64,000 bases of DNA. Origin: Rhizobium sp. 16-449-1b (GTDB lineage Bacteria; Pseudomonadota; Alphaproteobacteria; Rhizobiales; Rhizobiaceae). Within the stretch, counting starts at the first letter, position 1. Every line of letters begins with the position of its first letter. A model generated the notes under the pieces. That model ran no database searches. It was not told the origin of the DNA and saw only the letters and a program-made list of their open reading frames with translations. Shown here one piece after another: positions 32,880-41,906 of the stretch. A program made the translations under genes and the position numbers. Location of the stretch: positions 350,601-414,600 of the forward strand of contig NZ_JAGHMH010000021.1 in the NCBI RefSeq assembly GCF_017741935.1, in the 5' to 3' direction.

Positions 32880-33893
32880 ATGAAAAAATTCATCCGGTCA
32901 CTGATAATACCCGCGCTGATGTTCGCGTCGCATGTTCATGCGGCCGATCTTCCGATCAAATTGACGCTGGACTGGAAGATCCAGGGTATCCACGCCTGGT
33001 TTTATCTTGCCAAGGAAAAAGGCTATTTCTCCGACGAGGGATTGGATGTCCAGATCGATCAGGGAGAAGGTTCGGCGGTCACGGTCACACGTATCATGTC
33101 CGGCGCCTATGATGCCGGCTTCGGCGACATGAACGCCATCATCCAGAATGCGTTGACGAAGCCCGATGCATCGCCGGTCATGGTCTATCAGATCTACAAT
33201 CAGCCGCCGTTTTCAGTCCTGGTCAAGAAGGATGGCCCGGTCACCGACCTGAAAAAGCTGGCTGGCCTCAAGATTGGAAGCCCGGCCGGCTCGGCCGCGG
33301 GCCGCCTCTTCCCCGCGTTGACCTCGAATGTTGGCATTGATCCAAACAGCATGGAAATGGTCAATGTTGCACCGAACATCCAGGAGCAGATGTTGATCCG
33401 TGGAAACGTGGATGCAAGCCTGGTCTTCAACGTCACCAGCTATCTGAACCTGATCGGTCTTGGTTTGGACCCCGAAAAGGATTTCACCTGGTACAATTAT
33501 GGTGATCACGGCGTGGACATCTATTCCAACGGCCTGATGGTCTCCCGCAAATTGATCAACGAACATCCGGAAGCCGTTCGGGGACTGGTGAAGGCCGTGA
33601 ACAGGGCCGTGATCGAGATCATGCATCACCCCGCGCTCGGCGCGGCGACAGTCAAGGCCGTCGAGCCGCTTATAAACGAACAGCTGGAAAAGCGCCGGAT
33701 CGAATTCGCCATCAAGAACCTGATCGTATCGAAAGAAACCGGCAAGGTCGGCGTCGGTGATGTCGATGTCTCGCGCCTGGCGAGATCGATCTCCAGCATC
33801 AAGGCCGCCTACGAGCTTAAGGGCGACGTGACGCCAGACAAGGTATTCACAGCCGAATATCTGCCGCCCCTTGCTGAGAGAACCGTCAACTGA
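32880..33893 (+). CDS. ABC transporter substrate-binding protein, NMT1/THI5 type
   Basis: 337 residues from ATG 32880. Signal peptide KKFIRSLIIPALMFASHVHA (cleavage ~22). Mature start KLTLDWKIQGIHAWFYLAKE, KGYFSDEGLDVQIDQGEGSA, then GAYDAGFGDMNAII: the THI5/NMT1 binding-protein pattern for aminopyrimidine-like ligands. It is closely related to the protein at 36474-37520 (LNWKYEGPQGLLFLAEDKGY). An amidohydrolase gene follows after a hairpin, so ligand binding and hydrolysis are probably linked. The ABC ATPase and permease at 39.8-41.4 kb could serve it too. Confidence 0.85.
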   Translation: MKKFIRSLIIPALMFASHVHAADLPIKLTLDWKIQGIHAWFYLAKEKGYFSDEGLDVQIDQGEGSAVTVTRIMSGAYDAGFGDMNAIIQNALTKPDASPVMVYQIYNQPPFSVLVKKDGPVTDLKKLAGLKIGSPAGSAAGRLFPALTSNVGIDPNSMEMVNVAPNIQEQMLIRGNVDASLVFNVTSYLNLIGLGLDPEKDFTWYNYGDHGVDIYSNGLMVSRKLINEHPEAVRGLVKAVNRAVIEIMHHPALGAATVKAVEPLINEQLEKRRIEFAIKNLIVSKETGKVGVGDVDVSRLARSISSIKAAYELKGDVTPDKVFTAEYLPPLAERTVN

Positions 33894-33902
33894 TCTCAAA
33901 TA

Positions 33903-33932
33903 GGCGAGCTCCGGATTTCATCGGAGTTCGCC
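33903..33932 (+). terminator. intercistronic hairpin after the binding-protein gene
   Basis: GGCGAGCTCCG, eight-base loop, CGGAGTTCGCC: an 11-bp stem with one G-U pair, nine bases after the binding-protein stop and before the amidohydrolase start. There is no T-run, so stabilisation or partial termination is more likely than full stop. Confidence 0.6.
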
Positions 33933-33946
33933 CATCACCAACGAGA

Positions 33947-35389
33947 ATGCTTATGAGTGACCGTCAAATCACTGTGGCCAAGGCCCTCATCGGAGAGAGC
34001 TATCAGCCGGTTGGACCAGTCGAAATCTGGATCGAATCCGGCCGCATCACCGCCGTCCGATCGGCAATTGACGACCCCGCGACGCCGCGTATCCTGGCCA
34101 TGCCCGCATTGGTCGATGGACACAATCACGCAAGACCACTGTCGCCAACGTCGTTCGGCGCCGGGATGAAGCCGCTGGAGACCTGGCTGCCTTCGCTTGC
34201 CGTCATGCCGGCCGTTGATCCCTACCTTGCTGCCGCCGCCTCATTCGGACGATGCGCGCGCGGCGGCTGCGTTGCCGTCATGGTGCATCTGATCCGCCCC
34301 ATGGGTCGCGAGCCTCTAACGAAAGAAGCGCACGACTATGCCCGCGCTGCGTCGGATGTCGGCGTGTCGATCGGCTTTGCGATCGCCATGCGGGACCGGA
34401 ACCCGATCGTCTACGGCGACCATACCGACATCGCGGCAAAGCTCGGCGATCGATACAAGATCGACGATATCTGGCGGGCGGAGACGATGTCGCCCCAGGA
34501 ACAGATCAAGCGCGTTTCCGACGTTGCCTTGGAACTGGAAAATGAGCTGCATGTCGATGTCCAGTTCGGGCCGACCGGCGTGCAATGGTGCTCCGACGGC
34601 CTTTTGGAAGCGATCGCCCGGGCATCGGCGGAGAGCGGCCGTCGCGTCCACATCCATCTTTTGGAAACGCGTGAACAGCGCAGATGGGCCGACCACACCT
34701 ATCCTGGTGGTATCATCGAACGTCTGCGTGAAATCGGGCTGCTGTCCCCTCGCCTGACGGTCGCGCATTGTGTTTGGGCAAGGCCGGAAGAACTGGCTAT
34801 CCTAGCCAGCCATGGCGTGAAGATCGCCGTCAATCCCTCTTCGAATTTGCACCTGAAATCCGGCATCGCGCGCGCGGGACGGATGAAAGCGTCGGGGCTT
34901 CGCTACGGTATCGGCCTCGATGGATGCGCGTTCGACGAGGACGATGACGCCTTGCGGGAACTGCGCCTGTTTCGCATGCTCAATGCTGGCGTGGCTTTCG
35001 ACGAGCAGATCACGCCTGCGGATGCGCTGACCGCGGCCTGCGCAACCGGGCGTGAGATGGTCGGTCTTCCTGCCGGCGGACGCATAAACGTCGGCATGCC
35101 CGCCGACCTATTGCTTCTCGATCTCGACCGATTGGACCGGGACCGCGTGATGGAGGTCGATCCCCGCCACTATCTCTTCGCGCGTGCAACGCAAAGGGAC
35201 GTCGTTGAGGTGATCCGTGGCGGAAGAACGATCGTGCGGGACGGCAAGGTACTTGGGATCGATCTCGAGTCCGTTGAAACGGCGCTTCGCCAGCAATATC
35301 GCGCGGCGATCGGTTCTACACAGCATATTCAGGAGGCATTCGCGGCTCTCGAACCGCTGATCGGCGAGCATTATCGCGGTTGCTGCTAA
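33947..35389 (+). CDS. amidohydrolase (cytosine-deaminase/hydantoinase-like)
   Basis: 480 residues. Metal-ligand pair HNH in ALVDGHNHARPL; further ligands in VHIHLLETREQ, LTVAHCVWARPEE and YGIGLDGCAF. PADLLLLDLDRL near the end is the usual C-terminal beta-domain run. ATG 33953 is an alternative start. It is downstream of an NMT1-type binding protein, and the next gene, a LysR regulator, faces it. Its substrate is probably the transported compound or a derivative of it. Confidence 0.78.
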   Translation: MLMSDRQITVAKALIGESYQPVGPVEIWIESGRITAVRSAIDDPATPRILAMPALVDGHNHARPLSPTSFGAGMKPLETWLPSLAVMPAVDPYLAAAASFGRCARGGCVAVMVHLIRPMGREPLTKEAHDYARAASDVGVSIGFAIAMRDRNPIVYGDHTDIAAKLGDRYKIDDIWRAETMSPQEQIKRVSDVALELENELHVDVQFGPTGVQWCSDGLLEAIARASAESGRRVHIHLLETREQRRWADHTYPGGIIERLREIGLLSPRLTVAHCVWARPEELAILASHGVKIAVNPSSNLHLKSGIARAGRMKASGLRYGIGLDGCAFDEDDDALRELRLFRMLNAGVAFDEQITPADALTAACATGREMVGLPAGGRINVGMPADLLLLDLDRLDRDRVMEVDPRHYLFARATQRDVVEVIRGGRTIVRDGKVLGIDLESVETALRQQYRAAIGSTQHIQEAFAALEPLIGEHYRGCC

Positions 35390-35434
35390 AGCGCAGCTTC
35401 CGCGCCGGGATTAGGAGCGCGGCAACCGTTCGAG

Positions 35435-36325
35435 CTATGTCATCGCCTTGACGAGCCTGTCCGCGAAGCTGGAAGCGGCGATCGGCAGGACGCGTCCCCT
35501 GAGCTGGCAGAGTACGAGGTCCGAGCGCGGTATGTCGCGCTCGTCTATCGGCCGGCCGACAAGCCCCATGCCGAAATCCTGTCGCGGCGCCCCGGCCTCG
35601 ATCTGGAACGAGATCATGTTTCCGCGAAGAACCAGCCCTCTCAGCATCTCGAACGAATTCGATTCCGCCATGATGTCGAACCGGAAGTCGCGACGGGCAA
35701 TCACCTCATCGAGAACCTGTCTCCCGCCGAGGCTTTGATCTGGCAATGCGAGCGGCTGTCCGACGCAATCGGAAAGCCGAACCACCTGCTTGGATGCCAG
35801 CGGGTGATCTTCCCGCATGATCGCGACCAATCGCTGCGGCAGCGACGTCAATATGCGTATGCCCGGCCGCATGTAAGCTCGGTAGACCAGGGCGAGATCG
35901 ACATCGTATTCGACGAGCGCGTTGATCGCCGCGTTGTGGTCCATCACCTTCAGATCGAAAACGAGCCGGGGGTTATCCTTTCGGAATTCTCCAATCTGAA
36001 ACGGCAGGAAGTCGAGCGCAAGCGCCTGGCTGCAGGCGATCTTCACCGGTCCGCGCCTTAAGCCACGCAGGTCTTCGACTTGTGAACTAAGCCGCTCTGC
36101 ATCGGCGATCTGGCTTCTGGCATAGCGGACGAACAATTCACCCGCCGTGGTCAACTTCACGCCACGCGCACGCCGTTCGAATATCGGCGTCCCAATTTCG
36201 AGCTCCAAGTCCTGGATCTTGCGGTTCATCGCCGATGCCGTGATGTTCATCCGCTCCGCCGCCTGGCGGATCGAGCCGGCTTTCGCGATTTCAGAGACTT
36301 GTTGCAGCAATTTCAGGTGGCGCAT
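35435..36325 (-). CDS. LysR-type regulator
   Basis: 296 residues from ATG 36325, with GGAG six bases upstream. HTH: MRHLKLLQQVSEIAKAGSIR, QAAERMNITASAMNRKIQDL. The effector domain has RLSDCVGQPLALPDQSLGGR and LRGLVLRGNMISFQIEAGAP. It diverges from the binding-protein operon at 36474 across ~150 bases and probably controls it and the convergent amidohydrolase. The ligand is likely the transported compound. Confidence 0.85.
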   Translation of the reverse strand: MRHLKLLQQVSEIAKAGSIRQAAERMNITASAMNRKIQDLELEIGTPIFERRARGVKLTTAGELFVRYARSQIADAERLSSQVEDLRGLRRGPVKIACSQALALDFLPFQIGEFRKDNPRLVFDLKVMDHNAAINALVEYDVDLALVYRAYMRPGIRILTSLPQRLVAIMREDHPLASKQVVRLSDCVGQPLALPDQSLGGRQVLDEVIARRDFRFDIMAESNSFEMLRGLVLRGNMISFQIEAGAPRQDFGMGLVGRPIDERDIPRSDLVLCQLRGRVLPIAASSFADRLVKAMT

Positions 36326-36473
36326 CGCTTGCTCCGAGTGAGGCCTTTTTGGCACCGTTCATGCACAAAAATTGCGGTTGAGATACACACTGGACCGTGT
36401 ACTCTTGCATTGCAACATTAAAGAACAAGCCGCGACAAAGGCGGCCTCCAACGACCAGACAAGGGGAACAACA

Positions 36474-37520
36474 ATGGCTAATCACCAGATGAAGACGCGC
36501 GCCCGTATGCTGGCGCTTGCCGCCGCCACAGCACTTTCCGCATTGACAGGCACCGCAGCACATGCCGAAACCAGCATCAAGATGGTCCTGAACTGGAAGT
36601 ATGAGGGGCCTCAGGGCCTGCTTTTCCTCGCCGAGGACAAGGGTTACTTCAGGGAGGAAGGCCTCGACGTGACGTTTGACCAGGGCAACGGCTCCGGTGC
36701 AGGCGTTCCGCTGGTTGCCAACGGCGCCTATGATATGGCGTTCGGCGACATCAACGCCTTGATCGAACTCGCCGCCAAGAAGCCGGAAGACGCGCCTGTT
36801 GGCGTCTTCATGATGTACAGCCAGCCGCCCTTCACGGTCGCCGTCAAGGCGGACAGCCCAATCAAGTCGCCTGCCGATTTTCCTGGCCACACGCTGGGTG
36901 GTGCGGCCAATGATGGCGCGCTCAAGCTCTTCCCGGCGCTGTGCGCCATCACCAAGATCGACTGCACCAAGGTGAACATCACCAACATGCAGCCGAACCT
37001 TCGCGAGCAGATGCTGATGAAGGGCCAGGTCGAAGGCGTGTTCGGCTATGTCAACACGATCCGCTTCAGCTCCAAGCTCATCGGCGTCGATCCCGACAAG
37101 GAACTGCGCTTCATCCGCTACGGCGACTACGGAATGGATCTCTATTCGAACGCCATCATCGCTTCGAAGAAGCTGGTCAAGGACAATCCCGACGCGGTGA
37201 AGGGCTTCCTGCGCGCCATCAACAAGAGCATCAAGGACGCGATCAAGGATCCGGATGCGGCGATCGCTGCCGTTCAGAAGCGCGAACCGCTGATCAAGCC
37301 GGTCATCGAGCGCGAACGCTTCGACGCGACCATCGCCAACGAGATGAACCACGACGAAATCGCCAAGATCGGCTTCGGTGATGTCGATGACGCCCGTCTG
37401 GGCAAGTCGATCGACATTATCGTCAAGGCAAAGGAATTGCCACGCACGCCGGCGCTCACCGAAGTCTTCGACCGCAGCTTCCTCCCCGCCAAGGACGACC
37501 GTCTCACGGTCATGAACTGA
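36474..37520 (+). CDS. ABC transporter substrate-binding protein, NMT1/THI5 type
   Basis: 348 residues from ATG 36474, with AAGGGGAACAACA upstream. Signal peptide of about 30 residues (ARMLALAAATALSALTGTAA, cleavage after AHA). Mature start TSIKMVLNWKYEGPQGLLFL, AEDKGYFREEGLDVTFDQGN, then YDMAFGDINALIELAAK. Same superfamily as 32880-33893 and 4092-5102. First gene of a six- or seven-gene rightward operon: binding protein, SDR, allantoinase-like, ABC ATPase, permease, DUF3830, acetamidase-like. The permease partners are therefore in the same transcript. Confidence 0.87.
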   Translation: MANHQMKTRARMLALAAATALSALTGTAAHAETSIKMVLNWKYEGPQGLLFLAEDKGYFREEGLDVTFDQGNGSGAGVPLVANGAYDMAFGDINALIELAAKKPEDAPVGVFMMYSQPPFTVAVKADSPIKSPADFPGHTLGGAANDGALKLFPALCAITKIDCTKVNITNMQPNLREQMLMKGQVEGVFGYVNTIRFSSKLIGVDPDKELRFIRYGDYGMDLYSNAIIASKKLVKDNPDAVKGFLRAINKSIKDAIKDPDAAIAAVQKREPLIKPVIERERFDATIANEMNHDEIAKIGFGDVDDARLGKSIDIIVKAKELPRTPALTEVFDRSFLPAKDDRLTVMN

Positions 37521-37533
37521 GCCATCCAATGAC

Positions 37534-37553
37534 GGCGGCGCCAGCGCGCCGCC
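37534..37553 (+). terminator. intercistronic hairpin after the binding-protein gene
   Basis: GGCGGCGC, loop CAGC, GCGCCGCC: a perfect 8-bp GC stem 13 bases after the binding-protein stop, followed by CCTCCCATC. Probably protects or partially terminates the upstream message. Confidence 0.6.
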
Positions 37554-37588
37554 CCTCCCATCACAGTTGAAATAACGGAAACAACATC

Positions 37589-38380
37589 ATGGACCTGATG
37601 CTGAAGGATAAAGTCGTGTTCATCACGGGCCCCGCCAAGGGCATGGGCGCGGCCATCACGCTTGCCTTTGCCAATGAAGGCGCCAAGCTCGCGCTCGTCG
37701 GCCGTGATACGGCAGCGATCGAGCCGGTCGCCGAGGAAGCCCGGTCCAAAGGCTGTTCCGTTGTCGTTATCGGATGCGACCTGACGGACGCCGGACAATG
37801 TGACGACGCCGCCCTGAAGACCGTCGAAGCCTTCGGCCGTATCGATGTCCTCGTCAATGTCGCCGGCGGCTCCGGCCCGATGGGCAAGACCGGCGTCGAG
37901 ACTACACCGGAAGAATTCGACGATATCGTCACGCTCAACATGAACGGGTGTTTCCACACGATCCGCGCGGTTCTGCCTTCGATGATCGAGAAGAGCTACG
38001 GCAAGGTCGTCAATGTCGGGGGCACCTTCGGCATGAAGGGGCGTGCCGGCCGCCTTGCCTATTCCGCTTCCAAGTGGGGCTTGCGTGGGATCACCAAGAG
38101 CTTCGCGCTCGAGGTCGGCCAGCACAACATCAACGTCAACTGCGTTGCCCCAGGCATGGTCGATGGCCCCCGTTTCCGCGACAAGGTCTGCAAGACTATG
38201 GCGCTGAAACTCCGCATCACGGAAGAAGAAGCAGCAAACCGCCATGCGGAAGACTACGCGCTGAAGCGCATCACCGTCGACGACGATGTCGCCAATGCTT
38301 GCCTTTTTCTCGCCAGCGACGTCTCGCGCCAGATCACCGGCGTCGACCTGCCCGTCGATGGCGGCTGGGCTGCCCTTTAA
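37589..38380 (+). CDS. short-chain dehydrogenase/reductase with atypical catalytic Ser position
   Basis: 263 residues. TGPAKGMG at 13-20, NVAGG at 90-94, Tyr158 and Lys162 (RLAYSASKWG). At the position of the catalytic Ser (~13 residues before Tyr) the sequence is VNVGGTFGMKG, so Ser is replaced by Gly/Thr. The enzyme may still act through Thr146, or the annotation as a classical reductase may mislead. It sits between the binding-protein and allantoinase-like genes, which suggests an oxidation of a ring substituent. GTDLPVDGGWAAL-type end is normal. Confidence 0.85.
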   Translation: MDLMLKDKVVFITGPAKGMGAAITLAFANEGAKLALVGRDTAAIEPVAEEARSKGCSVVVIGCDLTDAGQCDDAALKTVEAFGRIDVLVNVAGGSGPMGKTGVETTPEEFDDIVTLNMNGCFHTIRAVLPSMIEKSYGKVVNVGGTFGMKGRAGRLAYSASKWGLRGITKSFALEVGQHNINVNCVAPGMVDGPRFRDKVCKTMALKLRITEEEAANRHAEDYALKRITVDDDVANACLFLASDVSRQITGVDLPVDGGWAAL

Positions 38381-38391
38381 GGAGATATGAG

Positions 38392-39825
38392 ATGACCACC
38401 GAGATCATTGCGGACCTCGTCGTGCACGGCGGCACGATCGTCACCCCCGACACCCAGTATCTGGCGAGCATCGCCATCAAGGATGGCAAGATCCTCGCGA
38501 TCGGCGAGAAGGATGCGATGCCCGAGGCAAAGGACAGTCTGGATGCGACCGGTCTCCATATCTTGCCCGGCGCGATCGACGTGCATGTGCATTTCCGCGA
38601 TCCCGGCTATCCGCAGAAGGAGGATTTTGCGAGCGGCACGGCGGCGGCGGCCTTCGGTGGCGTCACCACCGTCTTCGATATGCCGAACACGCTGCCGGCG
38701 ATCTCCGATGCCGCATCGCTTGCCGAAAAGCATGCGATCGCCGGCGCCAAGGCCCATGTCGATTATGGCCTCTATGCCGTGCTCGGCGAAGACAGCCTCC
38801 CGAATATCGGCGAACTGATCGAGGGCGGCGTCATCGGCTTCAAATGCTACATGGGCAACACGTTCGGCCGTATCCCGTCGCCGACGACGGGCGCCATGCT
38901 TGAGCTCTTCGAAATCGTTGCACCGACCGGCAAGCGCATTTCGCTGCACGCCGAGACGAATTCGATAATGGAGCGCCGCGAAGCCCGCTTGCGCGCCATG
39001 GGCCGCACCGATCCGCTGGCCCACCTCGCCGCCCGCCCGGCCGTGGTTGCGACGGAAGCCGTTGCCCGCGCCGCCATCCTTGCGGAATGGACGGGCGCAC
39101 GCATCCACATCCTCCACATTTCATCCGCCGCCGAGCTTCGGCCGCTGGCAGAGGCGAAGGCGCGCGGTGTCGACATTACCGGCGAGACCTGCCCGCAGTA
39201 CCTGCTTCTGTCGGCCGATGACTACGAGGCGAAGGGTGGCGTCATCCGCGTCAACCCACCGGTGCGCGAGACCGAGAACCAGGATCCGATCTGGCAGGCG
39301 CTTGCCGACGGCACGATCGACATGATCGCCACCGACCACGCCCCCCATTCGATCGAGGAAAAGACCCGCGACGACATCTGGACCGTCGATTGCGGCTTCC
39401 CCGGTGTCGAAACGCAAATGCCGCTGATGCTGACGGAGCTTGAGCGTCGAGGGGCAAGTCTGTCCGACTATGTGCGCTGGAGCGCCGAGAAGCCCGCCAA
39501 GTGCTGGGGCCTTTACCCGACAAAGGGTGCGCTGATGGTGGGTTCGGACGCCGATCTCGCGATCGTCGATACGAACCACGAGTGGACGATCGACGACGCG
39601 CAGATCCAGTCGACGGCGAAAATCTCACCTTGGCACGGGATGAAGGCGACAGCGCTGCCGATCCACACCATCGTGCGCGGCCGCTTCGCGATGAAGGACC
39701 GTACGCTGCAGGACAGCGCTAAGGGTTGGGGCCGCTCGGTTCACGCGATCCAGCAGATGCCGGTGCCGGACGTTCGCAACGCCGACCAGACCATGGCCGC
39801 CGTGACCGCGCCCAGGAAGGGCTGA
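38392..39825 (+). CDS. allantoinase/hydantoinase-like cyclic amidohydrolase
   Basis: 477 residues from ATG 38392, with AAGGAG at 38379-38384 just inside the end of the SDR gene. Metal-site marks: DVHVHFRDPG (His65, His67), the carboxylated Lys151 in GFKCYMG, LHAETNSI, HILHISSA and IATDHAPHS. This order is shared by allantoinase, dihydropyrimidinase and hydantoinase. The neighbours (SDR, DUF3830, acetamidase/formamidase) argue for a cyclic amide other than allantoin, but no allantoicase or ureidoglycolate gene is present. Cytosolic; zinc dependent. Confidence 0.85.
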   Translation: MTTEIIADLVVHGGTIVTPDTQYLASIAIKDGKILAIGEKDAMPEAKDSLDATGLHILPGAIDVHVHFRDPGYPQKEDFASGTAAAAFGGVTTVFDMPNTLPAISDAASLAEKHAIAGAKAHVDYGLYAVLGEDSLPNIGELIEGGVIGFKCYMGNTFGRIPSPTTGAMLELFEIVAPTGKRISLHAETNSIMERREARLRAMGRTDPLAHLAARPAVVATEAVARAAILAEWTGARIHILHISSAAELRPLAEAKARGVDITGETCPQYLLLSADDYEAKGGVIRVNPPVRETENQDPIWQALADGTIDMIATDHAPHSIEEKTRDDIWTVDCGFPGVETQMPLMLTELERRGASLSDYVRWSAEKPAKCWGLYPTKGALMVGSDADLAIVDTNHEWTIDDAQIQSTAKISPWHGMKATALPIHTIVRGRFAMKDRTLQDSAKGWGRSVHAIQQMPVPDVRNADQTMAAVTAPRKG

Positions 39826-39830
39826 TCGCC

Positions 39831-40670
39831 ATGAACCAGCCTCTCGCAACCGGGGTCGTCCCCGGCAACCCCGTGATCGATCTGGAAAGAGTGAACGTCA
39901 CTTTCGGTGGCGAGAAGAACAAGACGGTGGCGCTGGCGGAAACGTCGCTCAGGATCGAAAACGGTGAGTTCGTCGCCCTCGTCGGCCCGTCCGGCTGCGG
40001 CAAGTCGACGATCCTGAAACTCGTTGCCGGCACGCTTTCGCCGTCGCAGGGCAATATCTTCGTCACCGGTCGCGAAATCGGCGCGAACGAGGTCAGGATC
40101 GGCATGGCCTTCCAGAACCCGACCCTGCTCCCCTGGCTCAACATCCGCGACAATGTGATGATGCCGCTGAAGATTGTTCCGCCGTTCAAGCATGGCTATG
40201 CCAGGAAAAAGAAGGGCGAATACCGCGATCGCGCCGAAGCGCTGCTCGCCAAGGTCGGGCTTTCAGGTTTCGGCGATAAGTTTCCCTGGCAGCTCTCGGG
40301 CGGCATGCAGCAGCGCGCCTCGCTTTGCCGCGCGTTGATCCATGATCCGACGCTTCTGCTTCTGGATGAGCCGTTCGGCGCGCTCGACCAGTTTACCCGC
40401 GAAGAGCTGTGGGAGATCATGCAGACGCTCTGGATCGAACGGCGCCCAACCGTCGTTCTCGTCACCCACGACCTGAAGGAAGCCGCCTATCTCGCCACCC
40501 GCATCTGCGTGATGCAGGCGCGACCTGGCCGCATCATCGAGGACAGCACCGTTCCCTTCGCCCGTCCGCGGACAATCGACGTCTCCTTCCAGCCCGAATT
40601 CGTGTCCCTGACGCAAAGGCTGCGTGAGCGCATCGTCGCCGCGCGCGCCGTCAACGAGGTGCAGTCATGA
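39831..40670 (+). CDS. ABC transporter ATP-binding protein (nitrate/taurine type)
   Basis: 279 residues. Walker A GPSGCGKST (52-60), Q-loop in AFQNPTLLPWLN, signature LSGGMQQRASL, Walker B LLLLDEPFGALD, and the switch His in VLVTHDLKEAAYLA. The TauB/SsuB family usually pairs with an SsuC-type permease and an NMT1-type binding protein, exactly as here. It starts six bases after the previous stop and overlaps the permease start by four bases (ATGA). Confidence 0.93.
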   Translation: MNQPLATGVVPGNPVIDLERVNVTFGGEKNKTVALAETSLRIENGEFVALVGPSGCGKSTILKLVAGTLSPSQGNIFVTGREIGANEVRIGMAFQNPTLLPWLNIRDNVMMPLKIVPPFKHGYARKKKGEYRDRAEALLAKVGLSGFGDKFPWQLSGGMQQRASLCRALIHDPTLLLLDEPFGALDQFTREELWEIMQTLWIERRPTVVLVTHDLKEAAYLATRICVMQARPGRIIEDSTVPFARPRTIDVSFQPEFVSLTQRLRERIVAARAVNEVQS

Positions 40671-41443
40671 CAGCCGCCGCCAAACGCCAGATCCTGTCCG
40701 CCACCTGCATCGCCGGCTTCTTCGTGCTGTGGGAGGTCATATGCCTCGCCTTCAATGTCTCGGATCTTGTCTTGCCGCGCCCGAGCCAGGTGCTGGTAAC
40801 GCTCTGGACGCAGTTTCCGGCGATCTGGCCCCACACCATACAGACGGTCTACACGACCCTGCTTGGTCTCGGCCTCGGCATCATCCTTGGGCTGGCGCTC
40901 GGCATGCTGATTGGCTCGTCGCGGCTTGCCTATGATGTCGCCTACCCGCTGCTCGTCGGCTTTTCGTCCATCCCAAAGGTCGCGATCGTGCCGATCCTCG
41001 TGCTCTGGTTCGGCTCCGGCACCGTTCCCGCCGTGCTGACGGCCATGGTGATGTGCGTCTTCCCAATTGTCGTCAATGTCGCCGCCGGTCTCGCGTCAAC
41101 GGAGCCGGAACTGCAGGACGTCATGCGGACATTGAAGGCGACGAAGCTCGAAATCCTCTGGAATATCGGCTTGCCGCGCACCATGCCGTATTTCTTCGCA
41201 TCGCTGAAGGTCGCGGCCACACTCGCCTTTGTCGGTACCGTCATCTCCGAAACCGTTGCCTCCAACCGGGGGATCGGCAATGTGATGATGATCGCGAGCT
41301 CCAGCTTCGACGTGCCGCTGGTCTTCGCCGGCTTGTTCATTCTGGCGGCGCTTGGCGTCGCGCTCTACGTGATCTTCTCGGTAATCGAGGCGCGCGTTAC
41401 CGGCTGGGCCAGACGCGGCGACAATTTTTCCGCTGGCGGCTGA
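40667..41443 (+). CDS. ABC transporter permease (SsuC type)
   Basis: 258 residues with about six membrane segments (e.g. CIAGFFVLWEVICLAF, GLGLGIILGLALGMLIG, VFAGLFILAALGVALYVIF). The coupling helix is ELQDVMRTLKATKLEILWNI, the usual EAA loop (E-x-x-x-x-L-x-A-t) that docks on the ATPase. Its ATG overlaps the TGA of the ATPase gene. It forms the inner-membrane channel for the binding protein at 36474. Confidence 0.9.
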   Translation: MTAAAKRQILSATCIAGFFVLWEVICLAFNVSDLVLPRPSQVLVTLWTQFPAIWPHTIQTVYTTLLGLGLGIILGLALGMLIGSSRLAYDVAYPLLVGFSSIPKVAIVPILVLWFGSGTVPAVLTAMVMCVFPIVVNVAAGLASTEPELQDVMRTLKATKLEILWNIGLPRTMPYFFASLKVAATLAFVGTVISETVASNRGIGNVMMIASSSFDVPLVFAGLFILAALGVALYVIFSVIEARVTGWARRGDNFSAGG

Positions 41444-41486
41444 TGAGCCCGCCAGCTCTCCTCCATTCACATTGACAGGAACAGCA

Positions 41487-41900
41487 ATGACCAAGCTCAA
41501 GATCACCGCCGGCCCCTTCACCTTCGACGCCCGTCTGGAGACGGAGGATGCGCCGAAGACCTGCGCTGCCTTCCTCAAGCGCCTGCCCTACGAAAGCAAG
41601 ATCGTGCATGTCCGCTGGAGCGGCGAAGGCGTGTGGGTGCCGCTCGGCGACGAGGACTTCGGCGTCGGGTATGAGAACCACACAAGTCATCCGGCCCCCG
41701 GCCACATCATCCTCTATCCCGGTGGCATCAGCGAAACAGAAATCCTGCTTGCCTATGGCGGCGTGGACTTCTCCTCCAAAATGGGCCAGCTTGCCGGCAA
41801 TCACTTCATCACCCTGACGTCGGGCCTCGAGAACCTGAAAACACTCGGCAACCTGACGCTCTGGGAAGGTGCGCAATCCATCCGCTTCGAACTGGCCTGA
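41487..41900 (+). CDS. DUF3830 protein (cyclophilin-like fold)
   Basis: 137 residues from ATG 41487, with CAGGAACAGCA upstream. TKLKITAGPFTFDARLETED, APKTCAAFLKRLPYESKIVH and RWSGEGVWVP match DUF3830, a cyclophilin-like family that occurs beside hydantoinase and formamidase genes. IILYPGGISETEILLAYGGV is also typical. Enzymatic role not established. It ends six bases before the acetamidase-like gene. Confidence 0.8.
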   Translation: MTKLKITAGPFTFDARLETEDAPKTCAAFLKRLPYESKIVHVRWSGEGVWVPLGDEDFGVGYENHTSHPAPGHIILYPGGISETEILLAYGGVDFSSKMGQLAGNHFITLTSGLENLKTLGNLTLWEGAQSIRFELA

Positions 41901-41906
41901 TCCAGC

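Noticed and set aside
32567..32893. 108-codon minus-strand frame between the PQQ dehydrogenase and a binding protein
   Set aside because: No recognisable product; overlaps the probable promoter region and the start of a well-supported gene.
38392..39825. Calling the cyclic amidohydrolase a true dihydroorotase (pyrC)
   Set aside because: Length, the carboxylated-Lys motif and the catabolic neighbours fit the allantoinase/hydantoinase branch better than pyrimidine biosynthesis.
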